Of a stretch of DNA of 64,000 nucleotides, positions 1 to 10,598 are shown in pieces. The stretch is from Amaranthus tricolor. Lineage: Eukaryota > Streptophyta > Magnoliopsida > Caryophyllales > Amaranthaceae. How positions within the stretch are numbered: position 1 is the first letter of the stretch; every line of letters begins with the position of its first letter. Made by a program: the position numbers and the translations under genes. The notes below the pieces were generated by a model that did not search any database, was not told the DNA's origin, and saw nothing but the letters and a program-made list of their open reading frames with translations. The stretch is taken from contig NC_080057.1 of assembly GCF_026212465.1 (NCBI RefSeq), positions 12,777,739-12,841,738 on the forward strand. Reading direction: 5' to 3'.

Positions 1-1062
1 TACCCCGAGTTGAGATGAGGTAGAGTAAAACAACTTTAAAGTATTATAAAGGAATTAGGATTGTCATTGTATCAGAAGAGAGGTTAACAAAGAGGAGATG
101 GAGTGGTAAAAGAAAACGTTTCCACTCATAATTAGGATGAATCATTTGGAGGGAATGGGTAATGGATTGGTTTGTTAAAATTATAAATCAAACAAATTTT
201 AATGTAAAGTGTAAGAAAATAGTTTGGACTCAACAATGGTAGAATAATTGTTAGAAGATGAGTTAAAAGCCAGAATATGAACAAAAGAACAAGAAACACA
301 GTAATGGTAGAATAATTAAGGCTAAGAACCTAATACGTCATATCAACTGCTTTTTGTATATAAATTATATGCCCACATTTTATATGGGCCAGATCCATTT
401 AGTACAAAGGAACACCTCTATAAATACCCTCCTTAGGGAGTAAGAAAAGAAAGAGAGATTACTTGCTTTTCATAAGGCAATGGTTACACTTCCTCTTTCT
501 AGAATTCATGAAACAAAAACACACATTTGGTTAGCAAGAGATCATATTTTCTCTCTACAAATTATAATACTACTATACATCATAGTAGCTACATATGGGT
601 ACTAACTTGGGTGTCGGAGACATGGCTTTGAGGGGTCACACCTTCACAACCACCCAAAGATACCCAATTATTTTATTGTTTCCTATTTTTAACCGGAACA
701 ACTGCTATCTTTTGTCTTGGAGAAAGAATGTCCCTAAACTTCTTATATTTGTATCTAACACAATCGCAGTAGCTTTTAGGTCAAGCAATTATGTACGCCC
801 TCTCAAGTTTAGGAGTATAACACTAAGTCATGATTGCATATTCTTCCATCACATAATGAGAATTCAGTCCACGAAGTCCAAGATCATCAAGTTACGGTTC
901 CTACAACACAAGCTACAGTCCATGCTTTACTTAGCCACGCAAATGTCAAGCAAATGACTGCTAATTTCGTGGGATTCTCTTCAAAGCAATCCTTTATTAC
1001 TTGCCTTAAATGGGAGTTTGAATAAGGCACAATTCAAGCAGCAACTTGAAGCTTCAGTGGAC
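1..1062. other. AT-rich intergenic DNA, no supported gene
   Basis: No frame shows a recognisable domain. The open frames at 595-957 and 834-1025 are short, rich in rare composition and lack any motif. The only structured part is the LTR-like promoter stretch at about 360-640, listed separately. Confidence 0.6.
360..640 (+). promoter_or_regulatory. LTR-like promoter and leader segment with TATA box
   Basis: A TATA-like TATAAAT lies at 419-425 and is followed by a purine-rich leader. At about 600-620 comes ACTAACTTGGGTGTCGGAG, a word that resembles the ACTTGAGCGTCGGAG-type sequence I associate with plant LTR and TRIM elements. A short inverted repeat, GCCCA and TGGGC, flanks 371-388. I read this as a degraded LTR fragment rather than a host gene promoter, because nothing coding follows. 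Partner LTR, primer site and target duplication were not found. Confidence 0.25.
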
Positions 1063-1169
1063 GGTTTGTTTTTAGGAGAAATGCAAAGGTTTTTTTTTCA
1101 GGAGAAATGCAACGGGTTTTTTTTAGGAGAAATGCAAAGGGTTTTTTTTTTAGGAGAAATGCAAGGGGT
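1063..1169 (+). repeat. Four-copy T-rich minisatellite, about 27 bp unit
   Basis: Four consecutive copies of a T-tract followed by AGGAGAAATGCAA and then GG or GGG. The copies differ mainly in T-tract length, as expected for slippage. No coding or promoter role is visible. Confidence 0.8.
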
Positions 1170-2403
1170 CATTATCAGCCTTAATGCTTAACATTAAAAA
1201 GGCTTAATTCTACCTTTTGTTTAATGCTTTGTTTTCTGATTTTGTAGGGGAGAAGTTAAAAGGTTCCTTGAAGGCTTGTAACACTTGCATTATTTTTAGT
1301 ATAAAACAAACTCATTGCCATGCATTTTAGGCAAGTGAGATTGAAAACAAAATTCTGATTTTCTTTGTGAATTTCTTTGTACTTACTTTGTGTTGCACGC
1401 CCCTTTTATTCTTATTACTTAGTATTTGAGAGTAAAAGATTTGAGAGTTTAAAATACTTAGTGAATTTTTGCTGCTCAAAGAAACCATCCAATCTAGAAT
1501 AAGTTTCTAAGTTGCGTGGATGTTCTCTTGTTTCGTTTCTTGTTGAACTTGCTCTTAAGCTAACTCATACACTATAAAATGGTCCCATTACACTTCCACA
1601 TCATCACAAGTGATGGAATTCATTATGTGAGAAAATTTTTGGTCTCCTGGTCATTGTTATTTGTATCCATCACTTCAAATTAGGCCAAATAAGCTAAAAA
1701 TCCTCAGAAATACATTTCAGTGAGTACATCTTATGCAACTCTTTGACATGTTCCGCTTCAGAGGACCCAAAAACTTGTTTAATTATCAAAGTTAACGTTT
1801 TAACTTGCCTCGCAACAAGTGTTAATTATATAAGAAGCTATGAGCCCCTAAACCGTTGCATATATAGAAAAGTTCGAACCTCAATAATAGTTGAAAACTA
1901 AAATTTTTTGGGAGGTCTGAATGTGGGCACGACTTACACTTGCTTAGGGCCGGCCCTGGTTTCAAGAAAGCAAGTAAACTCTAACAAAAACAACTAATTC
2001 ATGAAAAGAAATATATACAGGGATGTACTCACATACAGACCTGGAAATGCTCCCATTTAGTTCAGCCAATTTGATATGGAATATATATAAGTACTAATTC
2101 ATGAATCTTGACATTCTAATATTGATAAAACAATTGCATGGAAAAAAAAAGATCAAAAATGTTTCCGATTATGCCCACGTAACAAAGAGCGGGCTTGGCC
2201 GGGTTTTACAAAACTAGAAACGGGCTTTAAAGTAGACCCTAGTTAGAGATGGTCTCATCGTCACAATTTCTGATTTATCAGCTCCAGCACTAATAGCTGC
2301 TCACTGACTTGCTTCAAAGTGAATCTTTATTTTCTGACAGTGAATTCTTTTATCATGATTAAAACCTGTTTAAGGCCCGTCAAAAACCCGTTTTAGCCCA
2401 CTC
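1170..2403. other. Intergenic DNA with possible hAT-type remnant
   Basis: No coding domain was seen on either strand. The stretch 1843-1962 contains possible transposon-end words and is listed separately. At about 2185-2225 and 2370-2400 there are GGGC/CCGTT-rich words that may be further scraps of the same sort. Confidence 0.5.
1843..1962. mobile_element. Possible hAT-like terminal remnant
   Basis: The segment opens with GAGCCCCTAAACCGTTGCA and ends at the perfect 12-bp palindrome AGGGCCGGCCCT (1946-1957). GGGCCGGCCC words joined to a CCCTAAACGG word are typical of ends of small plant hAT-type elements. A related pair occurs at about 4120-4165 (GGGCCCTAAACGGTTGCA and GGAACGGCTCTG). Target duplications and paired inverted termini could not be established, so this is a resemblance only. 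Confidence 0.25.
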
Positions 2404-2421
2404 CATATATATATATATATA
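2404..2421. repeat. TA dinucleotide microsatellite
   Basis: Short uninterrupted (TA)n tract. It is the first of three TA tracts in this 600-bp neighbourhood. Confidence 0.8.
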
Positions 2422-2699
2422 TAGGGAAATGATCCATTGAGAAGGAGTTGAAAATGAGAAGGGTAAGAAGTACTTTACAATCTTGATTACACTAAAATAA
2501 AAAAAATCTATGATCACGATTAAGTCAAAAACTAATAATTGTAAAAGTAACTATGTTACACAGAAATTAACTATCAAATAATTTTTAAAATGTTCTTAAT
2601 TTGTAACATAGTATCCTTTTTGTATATATAGTAACCAAACAAAATCAAACAAAATCTTTCTCGCACTTCTTATTTTAAAATACTTCTTATTTGATCTCA

Positions 2700-2703
<4 letters not shown>

Positions 2704-2749
<46 letters not shown>

Positions 2750-2943
2750 AAAATTGTAAAAATTGACCATTTAAAACCCCAATTCATTGAAGGCTCCTCT
2801 ATTAAAGAGTCGGGGCCAGGCCGAGGCCCGTTGCACACCTCTAATCTCAACAGTGTTCTCTATCGACTCTAATTATTCCCTTCCTCAAAAATCAACGATT
2901 TTTTATATACCTTAAATCAACAATTTTATATACCTTTTAGTTT

Positions 2944-3020
<77 letters not shown>

Positions 3021-3185
3021 TTGTAAAAATTGACCATTTAAAACCCCAATTCATTGAAGGCTCCTCTATTAAAGAGTCGGGGCCAGGCCCGGGCCCGTTG
3101 CACACCTCTAATCTCAACAATGTTCTTTATTGACTCTAATAATTTCCTTCCTCAGAAATCAACAATTACATACTTTTCAGTTTTC
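2704..3185. repeat. Two-copy direct duplication, each copy led by a TA microsatellite
   Basis: Two TA tracts (about 2705-2748 and 2950-3014) are each followed by the same sequence, starting TTAAAATTGTAAAAATTGAC at 2748 and again at 3015, an offset of 267 bp. The copies stay alignable for roughly 150-170 bp with scattered substitutions and small indels. Both contain AGAGTCGGGGCCAGGCC and GTTGCACACCTCT, which on the other strand reads like the start of a hAT-type non-autonomous element. Slippage or unequal exchange at the TA tracts is the simplest origin. Confidence 0.75.
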
Positions 3186-3359
3186 AGAATATTTACTATT
3201 TAAATATTTAATCATCACCCAAAATTCTCAAGACCCCAAAATTCTATGGGAAAAGAAAATATAATAATAATTCTTTCCCAAAAACTTGAATGAAAATAAA
3301 CTCTACAACAAAAAATAACAGTACAAATTTAAATTTAATAAAATCCATTATAGTTTTAC

Positions 3360-3632
3360 CTTATCACGAGCACCAGCAGAAGCACCGGAAGCCCTAACAC
3401 GCTCCTTGCAAATCCAACCAGGCGGCAACCAATCAGGTGTAGGACCCACAAGAGTTTCCTTATCAGGGGTTGATGGCTTCCCATTTGAATTTCTTGCTCC
3501 ACCACCCATTCGTTTGACCGGGTTCAGGTTACAGGGAGTATAATTATTCGAAAATGGGTATGGATCAATGAATGCTCCAGGTTTCAGAAGCGGGTCGGGT
3601 TGAATATGGTTGTTGAGTTCTTGTTCTTCCAT
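3360..3632 (-). CDS. Probable first exon of a methyl-CpG-binding-domain (MBD5/6/7-like) protein, partial
   Basis: Reading on the minus strand from the ATG at 3632, 91 codons are open. The last 25 or so residues (WLPPGWICKERVRASGASAG and ARDK) match the start of the plant MBD fold: a WLPPGW opening, then a basic strand with R-x-SG-x-(S/T)AG. MBD proteins of this class bind methylated CpG DNA in the nucleus and help silence transposons. The frame reaches AAG|GTAAAAC, a good splice donor with the exon end at 3360, so the stop a few codons later is intronic. The N-terminal part is low-complexity, as usual before the MBD. I could not find the next exon, which should carry the rest of the MBD, in the 3.3 kb to the left, where TA microsatellites and TE scraps lie. 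The gene may continue beyond the window or be a fragment. Confidence 0.55.
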
Positions 3633-4717
3633 GAGAAGAGTAGAACTGTCAATGAATTAATGTAGAGGTTTGATTTTATTTAATTTGTTTATTGAAAGGT
3701 ACCCGTAGTGGTTTGATTTTATTGGTTAGTTTTATAGCAGGAATTGTGAAGTCAAGTTGAGAATAAAAAGAGGGGGATTTTCTAAACAAGGAGTTCATTT
3801 CTTTATGAGAGAAGATCAACACAAACAAGGTAACAATATCCCATGTAATTATGTTTTGCAAATATACAATAATCCTCACGCCCGTGGACAGTGTAGTTTA
3901 TGATAATTTGTGGATCCTAAGGGAAATACAAAGAAAAAATCTTTATATAACTAAAGTTTTGATTCTTTTTTTCTCCAATTATGCATTATATAGTTTCTTT
4001 TTCTTCCTATAACATTAATGTCAAATAAATGTACAAATTGAAGATCATATAATGATAATGTACTTATGCACAAACTAATTTTAATAATAAGGATTAACTC
4101 AATTTGGGTCCCTTTATAAGCTGGGCCCTAAACGGTTGCACCTTAAAACTACTCTCAGGAACGGCTCTGCAAATGTATTTAATAATTTTTGGGTGAAATT
4201 TAGTGGAAATACGAATTGAGCTGGTAAATAAGATAAAAAGGAAAACAAGTAAATGAAACAAATAAATGATAAAGATGAAGAGACTAAAAGATAAAGAGAG
4301 ATGATAAATTTATGAATAAGATTAAAAGAAAAAGCGTAAGACCATTACAACAAAGATAAAGATGCAAAATGAGTGAAATAAATTAATATAAAAAGTGGTG
4401 CAAATTGAAATGAAGATAAAAAATAAGGTGAATTGCTCAAAGTAATAGCTTAATAAACCAAAATTTTCACTCTAACAATAATTTTTAATTTTTTTATAAG
4501 TTACTTAAAACAATTACCATTCACATTGTTAGCGGTTTTAGACTACAATATCTAATACGCTATTTTCATTAAAGAAAATCTTGGTAGATAAGGATTATCG
4601 CTATAATATGATATTGTTTGTGCTTATCTTTTACTATTTATTAATGTGTCCAATCAATGAAAGAAAATATTTGAGGAAAGTGTTTTCTATTTGTGGATGA
4701 TGCCATTTGCGTAGATC
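3633..4717. other. AT-rich intergenic DNA upstream of the MBD exon
   Basis: This should hold the promoter of the MBD exon if that gene is live, but I see no clear TATA box at the expected distance. A hAT-like scrap (GGGCCCTAAACGGTTGCA and GGAACGGCTCTG) lies at about 4120-4165. From 4170 to 4440 the sequence is a purine-rich, GATAAA/GAAAA-rich stretch without coding signs. Confidence 0.5.
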
Positions 4718-4930
4718 TTTCCTCGACTAATGTGTCAAGTATTTTAGTAGATATTTCCATCTATGAAATTATACGTATGTGGAGAGTGATTCCATTTACG
4801 GATCATATCATTTATGACTTTCTTTCCTCCGTTAATGTCTCTAATACTTAAGTGGATATTTCCATCAATGAAAGAAAACCTTTGAGAAGAAGGTTTGCCA
4901 TTAGAGGTTGATAAAACGTTCATGTTACTT
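4718..4930. repeat. Degenerate tandem repeat, about 105 bp period
   Basis: TTTCCTC followed by a TAATGT word, then GTGGATATTTCCATC or a close variant and ATGAAA, occurs at 4718 and again at 4823. A weaker earlier copy lies around 4630-4680. The copies are clearly related but heavily diverged. No known family recognised. Confidence 0.55.
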
Positions 4931-5904
4931 TCCTATATTAATGGTGAAGACTTGACAAGTCAGCAAACAAGTTGTAAATCTCGTGAATTTTCGACCATGT
5001 GAAATATCAACTACGTAAACAAACCCATAGTCATCAAGGACGAGAGGAAAAGTAGGATGTTACACAAGTCATCTAGTTTGCTTATATACGATGATATTAT
5101 GACAAAGTTTTTAATTAATTATTTATAGTTGTTATAGGTTGTTACACATATAGTTTGTAGTTAGTGTACGCTAAGTTAAAGCATATGTTGTTATCTTGAT
5201 TATTCTTCCTTAGTTTATTTACAAATGATGCTACACTATTGCATAGCATTCATAAGTTAATAATAAAAAAGTTAATCCTTCTATTTAATTTCTTCTTTGT
5301 ATGCAATTGTGGATTTTCTTCCATAGAATTTATTTTTACTTACATAAAATCGAAGCTAAGTTATCTTTGTTGCACCAAATAGCTCTTTTTTTTAGTGTGA
5401 TTATTGATAAAGGACTTGTTCTTTCCTTTTTCAGAGCTTTTGGGTATTAAAACTCATATCGTGTTTTTTGTTTTGTTCTTTACTTTTTCATCTTGATTTT
5501 GGCCTTTAACAATCAGACTTACGTTAATCAAATATGAAATTAATGTAGATATAGAGGTAGAAAAATCATGTACTCAACACAATTTAATGTAGATAGTGGA
5601 CGTAAAGGTCAAATAATCCACAAATCAATCAGGACTTAAATTTAATTGTAGTGTAAATAGTGATTATTGATTGACTAGTATCAGTAAAATTTTACAGGGT
5701 GGTTGAGATGACTGCAAGCACCAAACAAACAAACAATTGCAAAGCAAAATGAAAGGTTGTCCAAGGTTTGGTAATATCATTAAGAATTGAACATTCACAA
5801 ACATGATAAAACTACTTCAGTTTCCAATAATTAAATGAAAAAACTATAGTATTCCTAGTATATTCAAGTGATAACTAAATTAAATTAACAATCAATAAGC
5901 ATTT
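4931..5904. other. AT-rich intergenic DNA, nothing recognised
   Basis: No domain, repeat family or RNA gene seen. It borders the decayed copia element on its 3' side and may contain that element's lost 3' LTR, but no paired LTR was found. Confidence 0.5.
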
Positions 5905-8416
5905 AATGATCAACTTGCATCCGAGTACCTTTCATGTACAAGAATAACCAACCACTAGTTGAAGACGAATCTTCCTTATTACTAATCTAACTTCCATTCG
6001 AGTACCATTCAAGTACCATAGGTTCTCCACTATAACATATCCCATGACTCATTGTTCTATTTAAGTATTTTAGTACTCTCCGTATATCGATCCAATGCAT
6101 TGGTGTCGGATTTCTAGTATATCTACTAAGCTTTCCAACCGCCAATGCTATATCGGGCCTAATTGAAGTCATAGCATAAATCAAAGATCTGATGATCTTT
6201 GAATATGAAAGTTGAGAGATTGGACTACTTACATGAGGTAACAATTTCAAGCTTCCATTCATTGGAGTCGACACCGGACTACACTCAAGCATATCAAAAC
6301 ACTTGAGTACATTCTTAACACAATGAGATTGACTTAAAATTATTCGATTGTTAGATCTTATAATGTTTATACCTAAACTGACATCCGCCTCCCTCATATC
6401 TTTCATTTTGAAGACCGAAGATGATAAATAAGCTTTTACCACCTTCTTTACTTACAACAAATTTATTGCCCTTGTTATCGAATTTTCTATATACACACTA
6501 ATCGCATTGATTTAGATCAAGTTCGTATGACTAGATAGTTTCACTAAATTTTTTATGCCACTACTTTAGTGCTTTTTTTACTCCTTATAAGGACTTAACT
6601 AACTTGCACACCTACAATTCTTGTCCTTTCATGGTAAACCCTTCGGGTTGTTTCATATTGATTTCTTCCTCTAGGTCTCTATTCAAGAATGCAATTTTTG
6701 CATCCATTTGATGGATAACTTCATTGAGGAGGCTATTTCCATGAATAACCAAATAGTGGTTATCCTTGCTACCAGAGCATAAGTGTCAAAGTGATCAGCA
6801 CTATGCTTTTGCCTAAAACCTTGAGCCACTAACCAGGCTTTGAACTTGTTGATTATACCATCAATGTTCATCTTTTTCCGAAAGACCCACTTATAACCAA
6901 TGGGCTTACATCCTAGAGGTAAATCCTCGAATACCCATATATTATTGAGCATGATTGAGTCCATCTCACCATTGATGGCTTCTTCCCAAAAATCTGAATC
7001 TTGTGAAGCCATAGCTTTACTATACGTTAATGGATCTCCTTCCACTGATTATATATATGGAACACTTGAGCAAAGATCATCTCATGTACCTTTGATTAGA
7101 AAAACCTCAAATCAGGTCCAAAAGACTTTTCCTTTCTTTTCCTTTTACTCCTACACAAAGTAGGAGTACTTTCCTATTCATCCTCAATGATCACTTGATT
7201 ATCATGAGGACTTGATTGATTTGGAATATCAATCTCTTTAGAATCACTTTGGTGTAAATATTTTGGTTCATTTATTGACGAAAATCGATTTTCATCAAAG
7301 ATAGAATCTCTTTACTCTAAAATGATATGAATCGGTATAAATTCATTGGGTTCTTTGATATAGAACCTAAAGGTTTAGCTAAATTTTGCATAACTTATGA
7401 ATATGTCTCTAGACCTATTTCACCTATTTTCTTTTTTTTGTTACTAGGCAATCTTACTATTCCCCTACAACCCAAAACTCTAAGGTAACTTAGATTTGTC
7501 TTCTTCTTATATCATAACTTATAATAAGATGTATTAGTTTCCTTTGTAGAAACTGTAAACTAAGATGTGATATGCCATCATCATCGCTTCGCCCCAAATC
7601 CATCACTCAAACCCGAGTAGGAAAACATGAAGTTAATCATCTCTTGATGAGTTCTATTCTTCCTTTTCGCAACACTATTAGATTGTGGTGCATTTCCTGC
7701 GGTGGTGTCATGAATGATTCCACTTGATTAATAATGAGCCAGATCGTAGTATTCACCACTCTGCTCTAAGTCTTTTAAATGCGCTTCCTCAACTCTATTT
7801 TTATAGGTCTTAAACTTTTCTAAAGCCTCATCTTTAGCATGAAATAAACATACATAAAAAAAATCTAGAAAAGTCATCTATAAAACTTATCATATATTTC
7901 TTATTTCCTAAAGAAGGAATAGAATGAAAATCACTTAGATCACTATGAATAAATCCAAGAAAATTTATGTTTCTTTCTACACTTCTAAAGGGTATTCTTG
8001 TTATCCTGTTAAACATGCATGTGGACACTTTTCTTTAGGCATATCAAATGATGGAATGATTTCATGCTTTAACATATGAAACATCTTAGTACAATTAGCA
8101 TGACACAAACGATTATGCCACAAATAAGAACTTTATTCATCAATAGCATTAAAAACCAAACTTACACTAGATTATTGCAAACATAACTTAAAAAGGTTCC
8201 AAAGTAAATAACATCAACCAACATACACGAAACTCTTAGAAATAGTATACTTACCGAACTCAAGAACATAAAATCATTAAAGCTACTCCAAAATTTCTTT
8301 GCAAATTTCATATAGTGATAAATATCAAATAGAGAGTCTAGTATACCGTTGAGTATATAACCACTGCAAATGAAGTCGTCGTTGTCCCATTTAGCCCTTT
8401 TGCGCATATTCTTCAC
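5905..8416 (-). pseudogene. Decayed Ty1/copia retrotransposon polyprotein
   Basis: Fragments read in the expected order on the minus strand. A Gag N-terminal piece lies at 8416-8250 (KWDNDDFICSGYILNGILDS). An integrase zinc-finger piece lies at about 8130-7990 (WHNRLCH, then C-x3-C). The integrase core is at 8028-7834, with the HSDLSDF aspartate and SFIDDFSRF. Scattered integrase C-terminal pieces follow to about 7400. The RT N-terminus is at 7045-6683 (GYKWVFRKK, LVAQGFRQ). The RT C-terminus is at 6442-5987 (SRPDIA-like IRPDIALAVGKLSRY, LKYLNRT). RNase H scraps run to about 5905. Much of Gag and the protease are deleted, and stops and frameshifts are frequent. It is unrelated in age to the copia element at 22.7-33.3 kb, which is almost intact. 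LTRs were not identified. Confidence 0.85.
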
Positions 8417-8968
8417 TGTCTCGTCCTCCTTTTTATTCCCACCTTAGATTTTAGATCATGTATGCCACATTAAGAGTAGTAAGCAAAAACACTAAAACAA
8501 ATTCAATCTGTAGTGATATATATTTAAAGGCATTTTATTAAAATGCCACTAAATTAAAGTTTTAGTGGCATTTACTTGTTAGCAGCAAAGAAGGATATCA
8601 ATAAATTTCATCTTTTAGAAAACTATGGCCTTAAGAAAATTAGTAAATAAATTGTACAATATTTTTGGTATTCCAAATATTTTCTAATATAAAAATAAAA
8701 AAAATTACAGAATTAGATAAAAGCGAAAAAAATGAAATTCATTTCGAAAGAAATTTCAATTACCCCTCATCTTCTTCTTTCCCTGTCCCTAAACCAAATT
8801 TCAGAACCTGCTCATGAATTGTTAATTACCTTCATTTTCCGTTTTCCTTTCCCTAACTAGTTCTCTCTCATCAAATACCAGAAATTCATCTTGAAGTTGC
8901 ATATCTACTAAAATCGACCTTCGATAATCAAAATCCTGAAGAAATTAATCTTCAAAAATCATGGTTTT
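8417..8968. other. Intergenic DNA with a 13-bp perfect hairpin
   Basis: No gene seen. The inverted repeat AAATGCCACTAAA (8541-8553) and TTTAGTGGCATTT (8561-8573) has a 7-nt spacer. AGTGGC words of this kind are common near CACTA transposon ends, and a CACTA terminus follows at 8969, so the hairpin may belong to that family. Confidence 0.55.
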
Positions 8969-10598
8969 CACTACAAGAAAAACCATTTTTTGCAACAAGT
9001 TAAAGCAACAACTATTTTTTATCGTTGCGAAAAATAAATATTGTTGCAGAACTCATTGTTGTTGCTAAATAATTATTGCCATATATAAAAATTCATTTCT
9101 CACCTCCTAATAAAAATCTGCGACTTTGTCCACATCTTTAACAATGACTTATTTAGTTGTTCAAACTAAATCTAGAATTAGAAATTGCAATAGTATAAGT
9201 CGTTGCAAAAAATAATAAACTATATTGATACAACAACGTCATTGCGAAAACCTTTACCCAAATAAATAGAGATCCTTTTCCTTTCAATATAAAGATTAGA
9301 TACGGGCTTAAAATATTCATTTTTTAGTATTGAACAATTAATTTATTATTCATTCTAATTTTCTTCTGACCTGCCTCTTCCTCTTGCTTTGCCTTTTTAG
9401 TCTCTGAAATTCATTCGCTGATGGTGATGAAGTTGTGGTGGTGATGTAGATGAAGATGAAGACAAAGGTTATTTTTTTAATGGTTTCTTAGTTTTTCTTT
9501 TGTCATTTTTTGGTTTGATTGTGGTTGTTTTAGGTGTAAAAATAGGATTTTGTTTTTCTGTGGTTTAGTTGATGAGAGTTTGTATTTACATGTAATTTTT
9601 GCTTAGTAGATTTGAATTGCTTTGTAGAAATGGCTCTCAGCCCGCCACTTGATTTTGCTTTTCTTGTCCAATTTGTGTATTTCCATGTACATTTTGCTTT
9701 CTTACTTGTTTTGGGAATGTCATAGGATTATTCATTGTGATTTTTCTGAATTTCACTTTGGTAATCATATTTAAGAAATTGTTGATGAAATAATATAAAG
9801 AATTTGGATGAGGTGTTTGATAAAAAGCGAGAAGGAAAAAACTTTGATGTATATCTCACGGTTTCTTTTATAATGAACAGTTAATCAAATTTACTATTTT
9901 AGATGAATGATGATGTTGGTGAGGAAGGGGGCATTGTTTTTGACGTTTTCGATATGGTCCAAAATGGTCCTGATCTTAACTCACTTCTTACTTTTCTTGG
10001 CCTTAATCCTGATAGAATGAAGGAGATGAAATAGTTGGTGTTTTCTGATGATGGAAATGACATTGAAGATAATACCGGGTTTAGGAGATGCAAATGTTAG
10101 TGTTTTCTAACTCAATTCCTATTTTTTTGGTTCATTAATTTGTGTTTGGTTGATGAATACTTCATTAAGGTGTTAACTTTTTGTGATAATAGTTTTGATT
10201 GTTGTTTAGGATGGAAAGTTTTCTCAACTTTATTGGTGATGTTAGGTATTCTCTATCTCTCCTCTTTCATTTTCAGCTTTGAGTTTTTCTGCTTCTTTGA
10301 TGAATTGATATGTAGATTACTTTTATGCACCCCTTAATTAATAATTCTCAATGATATAGTCATTGCAAAAAAAAAGGCAATATCAATTATTACCTAAATT
10401 TTTTCCCAACACTAGAGTCGTTGCAAAAAATATATTTGAAACAGTCGTATTATTAATGAGATTTCATTAGTCATTTTTAGCACCTAATTTTTTTTATATA
10501 TTTGTTCATTACTAATTAAAATTTAATTAGTGATGGCAGTAATTTGAAAAATTTCTACGACGATTAGAAACTTGTCAACTCGCAACGTAGTTATGAAG
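8969..10598 (+). mobile_element. CACTA (En/Spm-like) transposon, 5' terminus and left part
   Basis: The terminus CACTACAAGAAAAACC begins at 8969, preceded by TTT (CACTA elements duplicate 3 bp). Repeated subterminal words follow: GTTGCAAAAA, TCGTTGCGAAAA, AACAATGACTT and GTCATTGCGAAAA within 8985-9250. They reappear at about 10,355-10,450 (AGTCATTGCAAAA, AGTCGTTGCAAAA). Such repeats are the expected transposase-binding region. The interior (9400-10,330) shows no TNP2-type transposase. A 43-codon plus-strand stretch from 9903 begins after an AG acceptor-like site and could be a captured exon, not recognised. The matching 3' terminus (TTTTCTTGTAGTG) was not found. Confidence 0.6.

Noticed and set aside
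595..1025. Two overlapping short plus-strand open frames as genes
   Set aside because: No domain, unusual composition, and they follow an LTR-like leader. They overlap in different frames without support for either.
2596..2850. 84-codon minus-strand frame with an Ile-Tyr repeat
   Set aside because: Most of it is the translation of a TA microsatellite. No start context or domain.
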